Assembly: GCA_013398275.1 (NCBI GenBank)
Contig: VZSE01009546.1
Location: forward strand, 635,076-699,075
From: Promerops cafer
Taxonomy: Eukaryota; Chordata; Aves; Passeriformes; Nectariniidae
Length of the DNA: 64,000 bases
Direction: 5' to 3'
Within the stretch, counting starts at the first letter, position 1. The number at the start of each line of letters is the position of its first letter. This document shows positions 1-13,300 of this stretch, in pieces. The position numbers were made by a program, and so were the translations under genes. A model generated the notes under the pieces. The model was not told the origin of the DNA. It saw nothing but the letters and a program-made list of their open reading frames with translations, and did not search any database.

Positions 1-6
1 TAGCTG

Positions 7-36
7 TACACTGATGTGTAGCTACGCATCAGTGTA
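7..36. repeat. 30-bp near-perfect palindrome
   Basis: Bases 7-21 pair with 22-36 at 14 of 15 positions; the only mismatch is T17 against G26, a wobble pair in RNA. The heptamer TAGCTGT occurs at 1-7 and again at 35-41, overlapping each outer edge. The structure could extrude as a cruciform or fold as a hairpin with almost no loop. It touches the window edge, so any larger element to the left is invisible here. Confidence 0.75.
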
Positions 37-800
37 GCTGTGCTTTTTCCTAGAAGACGTTTTCCCTCACAGTGATGAAAGTAAGTGAACAGTGAAGAAG
101 ATGGATAACAAATGCTTGCGTCATAGTTAAAATGTATACAACTAGAAATTATGTTTCTGAAAAGAAATATTCGAATCACACATCTCCTCAAACACAAGTC
201 ATTCACTTGTACACTCTAAGAGTTAGTTTCTTCAACTGTTTTGGGTGTCAGGTATACTGAGCAACATCAGATGAATGGGATCAAACAGTTTCAAGTTACA
301 TTCTATTATATACTCAAACCACCATAGACAGATAAACACATTCTAAATCATCTTATAACACCCAAAGTGTCAAATACTCAAATTCAACAAATATATTTGT
401 TGGTGGTTTGCCACAGGAGCAGATACAAGTTCCTAGTTCCCATCTACCTACTGGTAGATGATTGGTAGGAGATAAAATTAAAAGTGATGGAAGATACTGG
501 TCTCATTCATATTGGTGAATTTCACACTTGAGCAAGCCTAGTTCTTCTGGCTGGAAAGAGACCTAAGGCCACAACAGAGTGTAATGGCTGCACATGTAAG
601 GCCATGGATGAATAGAAATTGTCATCTGTTTGTGATAAAAGTTCTCATGCCACGTGTTGTCTAAGATTTCCTGAAACGTGTTTTCATCATCAAGTGCAGC
701 TCTTCGATAGCATACTGAGACACTGCCACTTCACACTGACATTTGCAATCCTCCACCTCCAAAAGTACCTCAAAGAAATACAGAACTAAACTTAGCTATT

Positions 801-839
801 ACAAGGGGTTTGGGTTTTTTTAACAAGGGGTTGGGTTTT
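801..839. repeat. short imperfect tandem duplication, G/T-rich
   Basis: ACAAGGGGTTTGGGTTTT at 801 is followed by ACAAGGGGTTGGGTTTT at 823, two copies differing by one T and by the length of the T run. A following A7C4 run at about 846-856 could pair with the first G/T run. It looks like a local slippage product. Confidence 0.6.
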
Positions 840-3246
840 CTTCTAAAAAAACCCCTGTCTAGAACCCCATCTACTGCTTCAAAAGTGTACTTTAAAAGGG
901 TAAAACATGCTCAACCTGATATTCTTAGGTAACCTAAGGAGTGCACTGGAACCGAATTGTGTTGCACAGAGTTGTAATGAAGCAGTTTGCATGAGGAGTC
1001 TAGCTGTGTGAGTGATTCTCTGACTGCCACCAGTGCTTTGCACTTGCCATGGTGTAGACATGTTCCTTGACCCAAACTTTTGTCATGGACATAATTTCTC
1101 CTTCCATCTAGCTTTCTCTTTCCTTCTTTCTCCTTCTTCTATGTTTGCTTCTGATGGACAAAAGAAAAAAACGTATTTCCAGGCAACTTGCTATATTTAC
1201 AATCAAGTGACATGGCAGCCAGACCATTACTTATCAACTCTCCATTAAACTTTAATAGATTAATCATCAATTATTGAGGGATTAATGTTCAGATCCAGCT
1301 GTGCTGTCCCAGTTCAGTTCACAAGTGCCAACAAAGATACTTTATGGCCTACACTGTTGAGCATTCAGATTCTCAATCCCGTTTTACTCTCACATCTCAG
1401 CTTTCTGAAGCAGAAAAAAGAGGGTTTTTTAAGCTGAGTATGCAGACAGAATAAGAGAGAAGAAGAAATTTGAGCTAAAGAATAATTTTCCAGTACATGG
1501 GATTATTCTGAGTTTTGTAAATGAACTATCTGCATTTAAACACTAAAAAAAAAACCCAACAAAAAAAACAAACTCAAAACCCAAAATGCCACTACTTGAA
1601 GAGCAGCTTTATAACTAGGTAAAAAAAATGCTAATCTGAAACATATTATGCACAGATCCTGTAAAATGAAAAAATGCATATCTGCTACATAGTGGCAACA
1701 GAAAGGGACAGTGAGTTGTTACTATACAATAAAAGCAAAATTACCATTCTACACACAGCTGAATTTTGGATCTAAAACCAATTTTTATAATAGCTGTACA
1801 CATTTTTTAAAGCTTCTGAGACACAGAGGGTACTAATGAGAGTAGCAGATGATTTGAAGTGGCCTGATACTTTCCCCATTAAGAATGAAAATTGAAATTC
1901 TGTATCATATATGTATTTTGTCAGCTACAAGTACTAAAGCACAGGTCAAGAGTCAATAAGACTTAAATGAAAGGAATTGGTACTTATGCATACCTTACTT
2001 TGGAGATCCCTGTGCACATGTCATAAAGACAGGCTCTGTCAAGCAATCTTTCCCTTCCCTTACCCCTGCCAATATCAGTCTACCTGTCAATCCACCTGCC
2101 TATTAGTATGCTGTTCAAGGTTGAAAAGAAATACCAAAGCACTGTCTCAGTCAGTTTTCATTGCCACAAGGAATAAACAATGAACAGAGAAACTTTAACA
2201 CTAGTTCGTTATAGTCACTTGTAAACAATTAAGAATTATATGCAGACTTTGGGAGTAGGCAAGTAATTAGTGAGATAAAAATTATATAAATCAGGGTACT
2301 GAAACTGTCACCTGCAAATCCTGCAGGGGAAAGTGAAAATGTATATTTATATATAGTGTGAAATGCTAAGTGTATTACCAAACATTTTGTTAGCTGATTG
2401 TTTTCTTTGATGAGCCTGGGAAATACCAGATGGAAGTAATTTTGTCTTTGACTTTCCCAGAAGATTCAAGTACATGGAAGAGGAGATTGGAAAACAAAAA
2501 TTCAGTGCGGTAAATATAGGCCTCAGATATGTTAGCTGGGGCTGCTGTATGAGGCTGCTGTATGAGAGGTTATTTAGTAAAATCTACCTTACTCCTGAAT
2601 AGACAGCCTGCTGGTGCTTTCCAGACTCCATGAGCTGTGTGCATTGCTCTCTCAGATAGTTTGTACAAGAGTATATGCTCCAATATATTCTCCTTAGAAG
2701 AGTCAGATGTTTTAAGTGCACACCCTAGACCAAGGTCTACCTCTTTGAGCACAGGGGAAAATTTTATCAAAGTGAGTCAATAATTGGTACCCAATTAATT
2801 ACTTGTGGGTGGAATTGTTATGATGTTCTCAACCACACCTATAAACTAAAAAACCCTAATAGAGCACTGGTGGACTTTGCTTACAGCACAGCCCTCTGAT
2901 GGATATTATGACGGAAAGTGAGTAATGTTTCCTTCTGTTCATTTGGCAGTGTATTGAAAGACTAATAAAATGTGAATTAATTACAGAAGAAATAAATGTG
3001 TAAAAGGACATACATTTAGACTACCAAGCTGGTTTGCATTTCTGACTGTTCTGATGCTTTGAACAGTTATTTTAAAGCGAGTTGAAAAGCTGACTGGTCA
3101 AAAGAAAATTTACAGGTGGATTAAAATAATTTTACAAACATTTAATTGAAATTGTCACTCTTTCCTCAAATCTGATGGAAAGAATACACCTGAAGAGTCT
3201 TTTAGGGTGAAGAAGATGAAGGCAGGTTTTGTGACTCTTTCAAACG

Positions 3247-3276
3247 TATATATATATATATATATATACACACACA
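3247..3276. repeat. (TA)n(CA)n microsatellite
   Basis: About eleven TA units run directly into about four CA units, followed shortly by a T run. It is an ordinary compound dinucleotide microsatellite. Confidence 0.9.
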
Positions 3277-3430
3277 TGCATATATCTTTTTTTTTTTAGC
3301 TTTGGAAGTATTCTTTTTTTTCCTCTTTCATACATTCATGCACACAATAACAATGCATCTGACTAGAAATCATTTGATACATGTATTTGACATAAATTTG
3401 CTAGCAAGCCAAATACACAAGACAGTATAA

Positions 3431-3815
3431 GTCTGTAGATATACCACCTTGGGCTTTGATCCTGTCAGATCTCATAAACTAAGCAAGATTGGGCCTGCTG
3501 TGTAATTGGGATGGAAGACCTCCAAGGAAAACCCAGCTGTTGTAGGAAGTGGTGTTGGTCACTCAGTAGGTGGTATTCTTCACTCTGGCTCCACACTGAA
3601 TCAATGCCATACTAAGATGCTGCTGGTGGTATTATCTGTGCACCATACATAAATCTAAGATGCTGACCAAGTGGGCTAATTAGATATCCCTTGGCACATT
3701 TCACAAGAGCTAAAATTGTTAACTGCAGCATCCTGGACAAAGTCCAAACTGAGTAAATACATTATGCCAACTTAAATATTCTCTACAGTTGCAACTAAAT
3801 AAAGTATTTAAATAC
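3431..3815 (+). mobile_element. Old 5S-rRNA-headed SINE (SINE3/DeuSINE-like)
   Basis: Bases 3431-3548 align by eye along the whole length of vertebrate 5S rRNA. The start GTCTGTAGATATACCACC corresponds to the 5S 5' end. CTAAGCAAGATTGGGCCTG corresponds to the box A region, GGATGGAAGACC to box C, and GCTGTTGTAGG to the 3' end. The 5S part runs without a break into about 265 bp of non-5S sequence that ends in short T/A-rich sequence near 3815. A 5S head with an internal pol III promoter joined to an unrelated body is the design of SINE3-type elements and of several vertebrate DeuSINEs. The body includes a stretch at about 3690-3770 that I recall, from memory only, as part of an old dispersed vertebrate SINE. 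Many substitutions in box A and the core argue for an ancient inactive copy. The alternative, a plain 5S pseudogene, does not explain the tail. Family name not assigned. Confidence 0.68.
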
Positions 3816-4855
3816 CTATAATTCACTGTATACTGTTTTGTATCATTTATGTACAATGTTAAGCAACTGCCACATTTTACTCTAGAGGTGATGACATTTC
3901 ACTGTTGGTTGAACTAATTCCTGCATGGCCTGTGAAACACAGCCACAGTGAAAAACATCCTGTACAAGTAAATATTTATACAGAGCATTTTTACTGCTAC
4001 ACAACTTGTTTCTCAAAATATGCCTTAATTAGGTCAAGTTCTTTTTGTGAACAAAAAATAAAAATAAAAGAATTGTCTTGTATTTTTAGCTCCTTGCTAA
4101 TTCATCATCGAGGTAAAATGTATCATCATTATGTAAATTTTGAAAGATGGAAAATATTTTCCTTTACAATGACCTAAAATTGAAAAGAAAACAAAGGTTT
4201 CCAGGTCTTCAGAGCCTCAAATATCTGAAGATTGGACAGACCTGTATTAAAGTTTGTATTGTGTACATAACTATACTCCACAATGGTACAGAATTCACTG
4301 AGCCATTAAATAAAGTGCATTATTAAAATCTCAATGTTATGTGACATAATTATGATGAAGTTTGGAGTAACATCTTGAATTTTTATTGCTCTAAAATGTA
4401 CAAAGTTAAAATTACAGCTCCTTACTCAGCTTTGGATTTTAGACCTTTGATAACACTCTAGGTAAAACATCAGCAAGAAGTGAGATTAATGGCAATGTAA
4501 TTTTCTCAGGAGAAAGAACCTCTGCTGTTAACATTCCAATTTAATTATTTAACTGTCATTTTAAAAAAATTAACACATGATATAAAAAGCTATACATTGG
4601 ATTACATTTGTATAATTTTGCCAAGACTGAAACTCTGTAATTCAACACAATTTTATTTGGCAGTACTCATGTGAAAGGAAGAATGTATTTAAATGTTCAT
4701 TTTAATGACATCTTGTTTGAACAAGTCATAATAATTAAAGATATAATAACTTTATCAGCAAAATTAGCTGTCAGATCACTATTTTATTGTTGATCCTAGA
4801 ATATGTTGAAATAACTCTGTAGAATATTTTTGAGGGAGGGAGGGAGGGAGTGAGG
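3816..4855. other. AT-rich non-coding DNA, no gene seen
   Basis: The longest open frame, 90 codons at 3905-4177 on the plus strand, has low-complexity, lysine/isoleucine-rich composition and no recognisable domain. A short GGGA-type purine tract lies at 4832-4850. Nothing else stands out. Confidence 0.6.
4832..4850. repeat. short (GAGG)n purine tract
   Basis: About five GAGG/GGGA units, followed by degenerate purines up to the duplicated block at 4856. Confidence 0.8.
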
Positions 4856-5089
4856 AAGGGAGAGAGGAGTGCTGAAAAAAAAAAATCAATGATTCTTAAT
4901 CATGTTGAAATCACAGATATTATAGAGAAATGTGGGCCATCAAAACAAAAGCAGCAATTCCTGTATTACTCTNAAGGGAGAGAGGAGTGCTGAAAAAAAA
5001 AATCAATGATTCTTAATCATGTTGAAATCACAGATATTATAGAGAAATGTGGGCCATCAAAACAAAAGCAGCAATTCCTGTATTACTCT
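4856..5089. repeat. 117-bp block repeated either side of one N
   Basis: Bases 4856-4972 and 4974-5089 are the same sequence. I see one difference only: 11 versus 10 A in the internal poly-A run. A single N at 4973 separates them. A near-perfect tandem copy whose junction is exactly an undetermined base is most simply an unresolved assembly join, where the overlap between two contig ends was not collapsed. A genuine recent tandem duplication is the alternative. Confidence 0.9.
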
Positions 5090-7259
5090 GTACCAATATA
5101 TTCTGGATGTTCTTGAAGGAAATTTCGTTGGACATCCTCAAGATTCACACACAAAAGGAAGGGTTTTTCAATCAAATGGGGTTTTTGTTCCAAAGTAATA
5201 AAAAAACTGTATTTTCCTAAAGCAACTTTCATTTACTAAAAGTCTGGGATCTCTTACTGGCTATAAGAGCACTTCATCTCACTCAAGACTGCAGGGAGGT
5301 GCCAAAACTCGTTTGTCAGCCAAATCCTAGAATCTTTTCTTTCACCTAAGCAACCAAACTCATCTTTTTCAACCTGCACTTAGTGTTTTCTGGCACAATT
5401 TATACTGAAAAGTATACAAAACAGAAAATGTACCAGGACAAATAACTGGAAGTGAAATTTCCCAACCCACAGTGAATGCTCTGGACATTAAAGTGCAGAG
5501 TTTCATGTTGATGGATTTATTCTTTTTCTTTCATGCAATTTCAGGAGAAAAAAAAACAAAAACAAAAACAAACCCCAAAAACGTCTTTCTATCTTTCTTT
5601 CTTTGCTGTGGAAAGCCCTAAATAGGTTGGAAGTGGACTATAACACCCACATACACACATATCTACAAAAACTAACCAACACATTGGTCTTTCTTCCAAC
5701 TCTCACACCTCTTGGCTTCTATCCAGAAGAGTTGAAATAAGGGTTCAACTTGTTTTAAAATATAAGACTCCAAAGTTTTTGTTACAGAAGTTTAACAAAA
5801 GATGAAGTGAATACTCCTTTCCAGCTATTTCCTAAAATAAATAAACAGGTAAAGAGCATCCATGTTTTTCTCATTATTTGTATCGAGACTCAGTTCTTTT
5901 ATCTTTAAATTCAGAGGAAACAATATTTAGTCACTGAAACAGAATTTAGATAAAAGTGGATATTAACATTAATTTGCCTATTATTTGTTAATTCATATAC
6001 TATTTAAAAATGGGCTGAGGTAAGTGGATTGAAGTATTAAACAAAGCTGTGGGAGATGGGGAAGAAAAGGGGAAACCCAAAGCTGAGAAATTTAAATTCA
6101 GACCTCAAATAAGCATGAATTACTCCTCCTGATGTTAGCGGATGTTTTAAAATAGATGTGGCCACAGATTTCAGATGCCTAAAGGTAGAGTTCTAAATCC
6201 ACATTTATGCACTTAAGAAACACTGGCTAGATTTCAAAATATGTGTAGAACTGTACCTCCCATTGCTTTTGAAATAACACTTTTGTCAGGTTATATTTGT
6301 GAAGTTATCTCAGTGCAGAGTTGGAAGCTTAGATATGTAAGTCTGAAAATTATGAGCACTATTAATTAATCTTTTCCAGAAATATAGTGATACATTTTAA
6401 TGTGTAGTCAAAAATTGTATTTAAGGTTCTTTTCTAATTATCACACACACATGATGAAAACAGACACAACAAAAGAGATTTCTCTTTCCATTGGGAGAGC
6501 CAAAGACAAGGCTTCGGAGAAGGCAAATGTTGCTGACATCTCAGGGACACAGCTGCTTCACCCTTTTGAGAGAGAAATAATTTAGGTGCTTAATTATGGG
6601 TTCTAGAGAGCAATTGTGGGTACTTAAAAAAGTTTTTTCTTGGTTAGTCAGTTAGGACACGTCTTACCATGTTTTTATTGACCTAAGTGAAACATTTATT
6701 GAGATAGTTAAAAACCAAAGGATACAACAATGCTTCTACTCATTTTCCCCATACTCTGGGTTTGTAGTAATATTCAGAAAACTTTCAATAGGAAAAAAAA
6801 TTGCACTTTAGGAAATTATATGGTGCAAGCATTTTAGGATTTGATCATAAAATTATATCCAATAGATTAAAAAGAGGAACGGATTAAAATATCCTATTAT
6901 CTCTGCATATATTGTACCAAACTACTTAAATATACAAAATTGTCTTTTTCACATTAGATGTAATTTTTCTTCATGAAGAAATTTTAAAAGTGTAGGCTTA
7001 AGCATGCTAATTAAATGTTTTGTTAATTTTAGTTATTTTAGTTCCAGTTATATAATTATTTCAGTAACTGTCTTGCTTTCATGAATTCCTCCTATTGCAC
7101 TTTCATTAGAAATTTGTGCTTCAGACATGGGGACAGGTACTGGAAAAAGTGGGAACAATATTTAAATGCTGCAGCTCTGCATTGTTTGGTGAATCCATGG
7201 TGAAAGGGAGTTACAGCAATTTACATCCCTTTAAAATCTGATCTTTTGCCTGATTTTAT
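5090..7259. other. AT-rich non-coding DNA, no gene seen
   Basis: Contains an A/C-rich run near 5550-5582 followed by a TTTC-rich run near 5584-5605. Only one open frame passes 60 codons (6400-6585, plus, 61 codons), and it has no recognisable features. Confidence 0.6.
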
Positions 7260-7329
7260 ATCCATCCATCCATCCATCCATCCATCCATCCATCCATCCA
7301 TCCATCCATCCATCCATCCATCCATCCAT
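7260..7329. repeat. (ATCC)n microsatellite, about 17.5 units
   Basis: A perfect tetranucleotide run of 70 bp. It has the same repeat unit as the much longer array at 44796-45417, which gives this locus an internal size comparison. Confidence 0.97.
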
Positions 7330-10300
7330 TCATATGTTTAAGAAAGAATGTTCATTTATCAACAAACTTACATTCAATGATCCAAAAAAAGGGAAAGGAG
7401 GAGAGAGATGAGTCATTTCAGCACAGTTTAGACACCTATGCTAAAATTTCAGGACTGAATAAAAAATCTATAAATGAAAATCAAAATTTCCTTTAAAAGC
7501 AATTCACATACCCTTAAGTCCACGTAATCCAACAGTGGATTAGGAATGAACAGACTCATGTCCCTTCATTTAAAATAAGGATGAATTCAAGAATTTAAGG
7601 GTTAACCCAAAAACATGTGTTCCACATTATACAGAGAAGAGGAGGAGCAAGAGGAACAGGAAACTGACAGCACAGAGGACACCAAAGCCTTAAATTCAAT
7701 GTTGGAAAAGAAATAATACCAGGACAGAATAGCAGCAGGAAAGAAGTGCTTATACAACTTAAATGAAAGGTTTTAAGGGACCTGACGTTTGCAGGAAGTT
7801 CTTGCACAAAATTATACCTGCATAGGATAGTTTCACAATTATGATGTTTTAAACATTTCTAAAATGTTCATATACAGCAAATGTAGACAACTTTTATGTC
7901 AATAATTTTTGTGTCTATAGGGAAAAAACCCAGTCATCCACACTACTAGTATTTACAATACTCTGACAAGCAACCAAATGGGTGATCTCCTAAATCTAGA
8001 TATGTTTTCTGTGCTTACTTTTGTAATTATTTTATTCTCAATATTTTATATCAACCCCCAACTAAGCCTGGGTCCAAAATATTTTAATATAAACCAGAAA
8101 TACTCACATAAGACAATTCTTACAAATAATTAATTCAATATATGCATATTTTTTTTAATTGACCACAGACTGATGTCACAGATTACTTGAGATGGAAATG
8201 TACCTCTGTGGGCTTATTCTTGTTTCCTCATGCACAATACCCAAAATATTGCACACAGTCTGAGGCTGGTATTTCTCTACGTTACTACTGTTGAACACTT
8301 AACCTCAAATCACTTTCAGTAAGTTGTCAGTAGACAGAACAAAAATGTTTTGATGTTTATGAAAAGCTATCCTGAACTCTCTGAAGTTATGTTTTTTTTC
8401 CAGATTGGTTTGGAAGTGCTTCAAATAGAGCTTTCTTGTGGGATTTTACTCTTCAAATTCCATCTCCATACACAAACCAGAGGTGGCAAAGAGCTTTAAA
8501 AGTCATATAACTCAGAGGCAGCTCCAGAAACTAATGCTAGCTAGCAGAGAGAAGGGAGTTCTTTTGCAAACTGACATTTTTTCCACTCTAGTTTCATTCA
8601 GTCTCACAGCCTTAATGCCAACACAGAGACACTTTTTCTTCTCCTTTAAAACAGAGCTCTCAAAGAAGATGGTTTCAGCATTTTAGCATTGACTCAAGTA
8701 CAGTAACTGGCTGAGTTCTTCTAAGCTGGAGGATTGATAGCTATATACAGCTAAACACTGGTTCATTTTCTTATTTCTTTGGGCTTGTGTGTGTTGTGGG
8801 CACCCTACTAAATTATAAACTGCCTGTTTGTTCTGTATTGATTTTTGTTTGTTAAAGTTCTCAAGAGGTTGCATGACTTCATTCATACAGAGAAGTACTT
8901 CATGAAATCTTAATCAAAGCAGAAGCTACATTGTCAAAAAAAGCCTCACATTTCAATTCACTATTCCAATTGAAATTAGATTTTTGTTTACTTTTTCAAC
9001 TTTTATAATGTTAACTTTTTCCCTTTAATTCCTATGTTTGAAAAATTATCATTAAAGAGCAAGATCAGTGAGAAATAATTCAGTATATTAATGTAGGCTA
9101 TTGACTTCTTGAAAATACTCTGCTCTTAGAAGGGATCCATTCTTGAAATGGATGAAGAATTTGTAGAGACATTGAGCTTCACTAAAGTTGTTCACTCATT
9201 CAACACAGATTTCCATCCATTATGCAACATAAAAGTCTGTCTACTAACAGCAATTAAGTAGCCTTCCCACTCACTCTTTTGACACTCATGTTTCAACAAT
9301 TATTTTGTATTTAAATACCAGACAGTGCTTAAAACCCAGCTGTACAGAGCAGAACATTGCTCTTTCCTAGTCTTCTACAAGGATGAAAACCATTCTGTAC
9401 ACAAGTCACCAAGGTAGCCCCCAATGGTGGATGTACTACTGAAAAGTGTGATAAATGTATTTTGTTTTCCTCTTCAAAATCATTAAGAAACTAGTATAAA
9501 GGCCTTGAGCAAGGTGATGTCCTACAAATAATAGCAACAGCAGGGCAAGGCTCAGAGCCATGACATGCTTTTCCTTCCTCCAATCCCCAAGACACCTCTC
9601 AGATACACTCTACAGAGGGGTCTCTAGCTGGCAGTCAGGCCTTTCTAACTCTTCAGTCCCTGTTTACCTCTTCAAAGCTAAGAATGACTGACATACTAGG
9701 ACAGCATAAAGAAAAAACCCAAAAATCTGAATTTCCAATGTGTAGAATTTTGATCAAATTCAAAATGAGAACAAAGTTCCAGGTGTCAGGAATTCCCCAA
9801 AGAACAAAAACCCACTTTTCCAACCCAGTTCAGTGAACTATTAGGTTCCTACATTTTACTGAGTATATAAAGAAAGGTCTTGAAAAGTGTGTTTCTTTTT
9901 TCGTTCTAAAGCAATCTCAATTCCACCTCACATTCATGACGAACTCCACCTAAAAATTCAGAAATGCTCAAATAATATCACACGCATTTCAAAGGTGAAG
10001 GAACAGACCTGTGCAGGACTCTCCCATTTTTTCTTTCTTTTTTAAAACAAAATGAAAATCAGATTTTTATACTTTTTAGTCTTTAATTGCATATAAGTAT
10101 TTAATCTATGTGTAGAACATGAAAATTTCCTTTCCCAGTGAAAACAGTTGCTGCTTCTTGATCTGCAATGTACTGATGGATTCTGATTGCCAAAAATGGT
10201 TAAATATATGTACAGGCATTGTTCTTACTCTTCAGTTTTTGCCACACTGTTGGATGTATGGAATTAGAACTTGCCATTTGGCATTATGCTTAATATTCAA

Positions 10301-13300
10301 GCTAGAAGGAAAAAAAAAAAAAACACCATCACCACCAACAACAAAAAACCCCCAAAAACTGCAGAAGAACATTAGATTCAGATAAAATAGTAATTTAAAA
10401 GTTTATAAATGAATTGGCAACAAAAAGAAATAGAGTAATTTTAGAAGAATATTGATAACCAGTCTGTCGAGACTAAGGAGGGGAAAGGAAAACTGTGCAG
10501 ATATGAGGGAATAAGAAGTTATATTACCGGGAGGAAAAGAAGGAGAAAGAAAATATTATCATATTGTAAAATTTCAATACCTATAAGAAAATATTAAACT
10601 GCTAGTAACACTTTAAATGGAGGGTCTTAAATGCTGATTCATATACATGTAATTACTGAGCTTCCATAGGATCTTTTTAACCTTAATTGAATTTCCATTG
10701 ATTATTAAGAGCCTGTTTATGTAAGGTGAATAACTACATAGATGTTGTATTACGCAGCTGTTAAAACTCAGTAAATACCTTTTGAGGAATGATTTGGTGT
10801 TTAATTAGCCTACAATAACTCTCCTCTTAAAACTAAATTAAATCTCTATTTGAGAAACTTAATTTAAATTGTTAGCCAAACGTGCATACCTGCAAGGTGC
10901 TAATTTCAGATTTGTGGTAGCGGTCAAGGTCTAGTAGTTCTGCAATGCTGAAGGTTAGAAAATCTGAACTCAATTCTCTATTAGGTGATTTTTAACCTGA
11001 TTTGCCAAGTACCAACACAAAAATGAAAGACAAAAAGTGATCATGTTGTTGCTATTTTCAACCTTTAATTAACTTTGAAATATGAGCACTGAACAAATCA
11101 TTAAAATAACACAAAAATACTTAAACTTTATTTTTGCTGTTAGAATTGTAATATGTTTGTAAATATTTAGAGAAAACTAGCGTTAACTGTGGCTTCATTT
11201 TCTGTTTGGACAATTTTTTATCATACTAAAATAAAGGTTGTTCTGTACGCCCAATGGGATTTGCCTCATATACTAAGCTTCTTTCTTTACCTTCCAACAT
11301 GCATGAAGAGTGCATCAGGTCTGTTGCTGTTTTGCAGACTATCAAATCTTACAAGTAAAAGTAAGAGCTGGGTCACGATAGCGCTACACACTTAAACTCA
11401 GAGCACATCAATCTCTTTCCAGCTTTATCATTAAACTTACTGTGTAAGCTTTGACCAAGCCTGGTTTTGAGGTGCAGATCCAAAGCCAAAAAGAAAAAAA
11501 AAAAAAAGGCTGAAGCCTCCAGGGTTTAGGGCTGAGAAAAACCCAAGACCACCCCACAGTGCTATTGAGATTGTTGGGTTTCTGTGCATGACGTCCTATA
11601 CAGTTAGCAAAATGCCTGCCTGAAGGGATAGAACCTGCCAGAACAACATGCCTAGGCCTAACCAGGAAACCACTCTCAGCAGGGAAAATTCCCCACCCAG
11701 GCTTGTAAGAGGCGATCTAGGGGTCCTGTTGAATAGTCAAAGGACTAGGTGGGAGTGGCACTATCACAGCAGCTCTTCCTATGGCTCTACATGGAGCAAG
11801 TTAGCTTCATGGAGAATTAAAGCATTTTGAAACATCCTTCCAATGCAAAAGAGTGAGAAAACACTGAGATTTTTAGAAGACAGAACTTTCATTTTCCAGC
11901 AAATTCCATGCATGTATGACAAAATATGGCCTGTTTTGTTGAACAAACACATTAGATACATAGTCAAACAACAAACAAACTCAAACCAGATGAGTAACCA
12001 CTTGTGAGTAACCACTCAGTCTTAACCTGGTCATCCACTTCCTTTGCCACTCCTGCACCTGTAGAGGACTTAACAGAAGCAGCCTTCAGGGATGCAGAAC
12101 ATGTGGCAGGAGAGTGCCAGAGTGGGTAGTACTAAGTACTGAGCACTCCCAGGACTCCCAAGCCCACTGGTATCTCATCAGCAGACACCTAAGGTGCTGG
12201 GCATTTCCTGCTACCCCTTAGAGCCACAGTGTTTCAAGGGAGCCCTTTGGTCAGGCACCTAAGTGCAGCTATCCCCTTTCTAGTGCAAAGCATAATTAGG
12301 GGCATTTGCAGCTTGAGTTGCTTGGCAGCCTAAAGCCCAAGTGATATTTTCCCTTCCCCTGGCAATCCACCTACTCAGCACTTGGAGCACAGGCCAAACC
12401 ACTCAGCCCTGATGGTCTTCTGAAGACTGAATATATATGAGCAATGCTTTCTTCCATCTGTAATTAAGGGAGTAGGATTTTTGCTATTAATTTTAAATTC
12501 ACATGAAAGTAATTTCATGTCCTTGACTGATGATCTACTGATGAGCTGCATGTGGGGAAGGATATTTCAGAAGTGGAACTGAGCTTGTTGTTAAGCTAAA
12601 ACAGGGTGAAGACTGTGCCTGACCTTGGTGTTACCTAGAGTGGGGCATCACTCACAATATAGTGGGGAGGAGATTTGGCAGAGGCCAAAAGGGAGGGAAT
12701 TCTGCATTTTTAAAGATTATAATATATGTTGTACATATTCTTCTGAAACAATCCCTATAATTTTTTATTAATAATGCATCCATTTCGCTCTGATTTGAGA
12801 CCTGGTGCTAGCCAAGGATGTGTTATTGGACAAAAAAAGAAGGTGAATTTTCAGAAGTCCAACATATTGAGAACATAAATAAACCAGTAAAAAAATCACT
12901 CATTCATTTATGAATTTTATTTAAAGTGGCAGTAAATAGCATCATCTTTTCTAAAGCATCAATATAAATACGTTTATTTGTTGAACTTCAGCCCACAATT
13001 ATCATAATTTTTTAGGTGCTTGAAATCCCAAAATATATCCTGACAGATTTTGAAAAGCTCATAAAATATCTTATACACATAACAAATCTTTCTGAATGAT
13101 GTTATGCAGAGTTGACGAATCTTTATCAAGGATTTGTTTATAAAATAGTTCTGAAGTCTGGCTCCACCAAATTAATTTTCTTGGCTAGGTTAATAAATAA
13201 ATTATTAAAATAAATAAATAATTAAAATTTCTCAAGCATTTTAGTACATATGACTAGCAAAAGAATTTTAAATAGGTTCCAAACTGTCTCGTATATCTTT

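Larger units (their letters stand above)
1..3430. other. AT-rich non-coding DNA, no gene seen
   Basis: Open frames here are at most 71 codons, lie on both strands without a pattern, and resemble no protein I know. Contents are single-copy AT-rich sequence, an A-rich run near 1545-1585, a 21-bp imperfect tandem repeat near 801-839 and the TA/CA run listed separately. I see no CR1 or LTR signature. Confidence 0.6.

Noticed and set aside
3431..3548. A functional 5S rRNA gene
   Set aside because: Many substitutions in the promoter boxes and core, no pol III T-run terminator directly after the 5S part, and continuation into a SINE body indicate a retroposed derivative.
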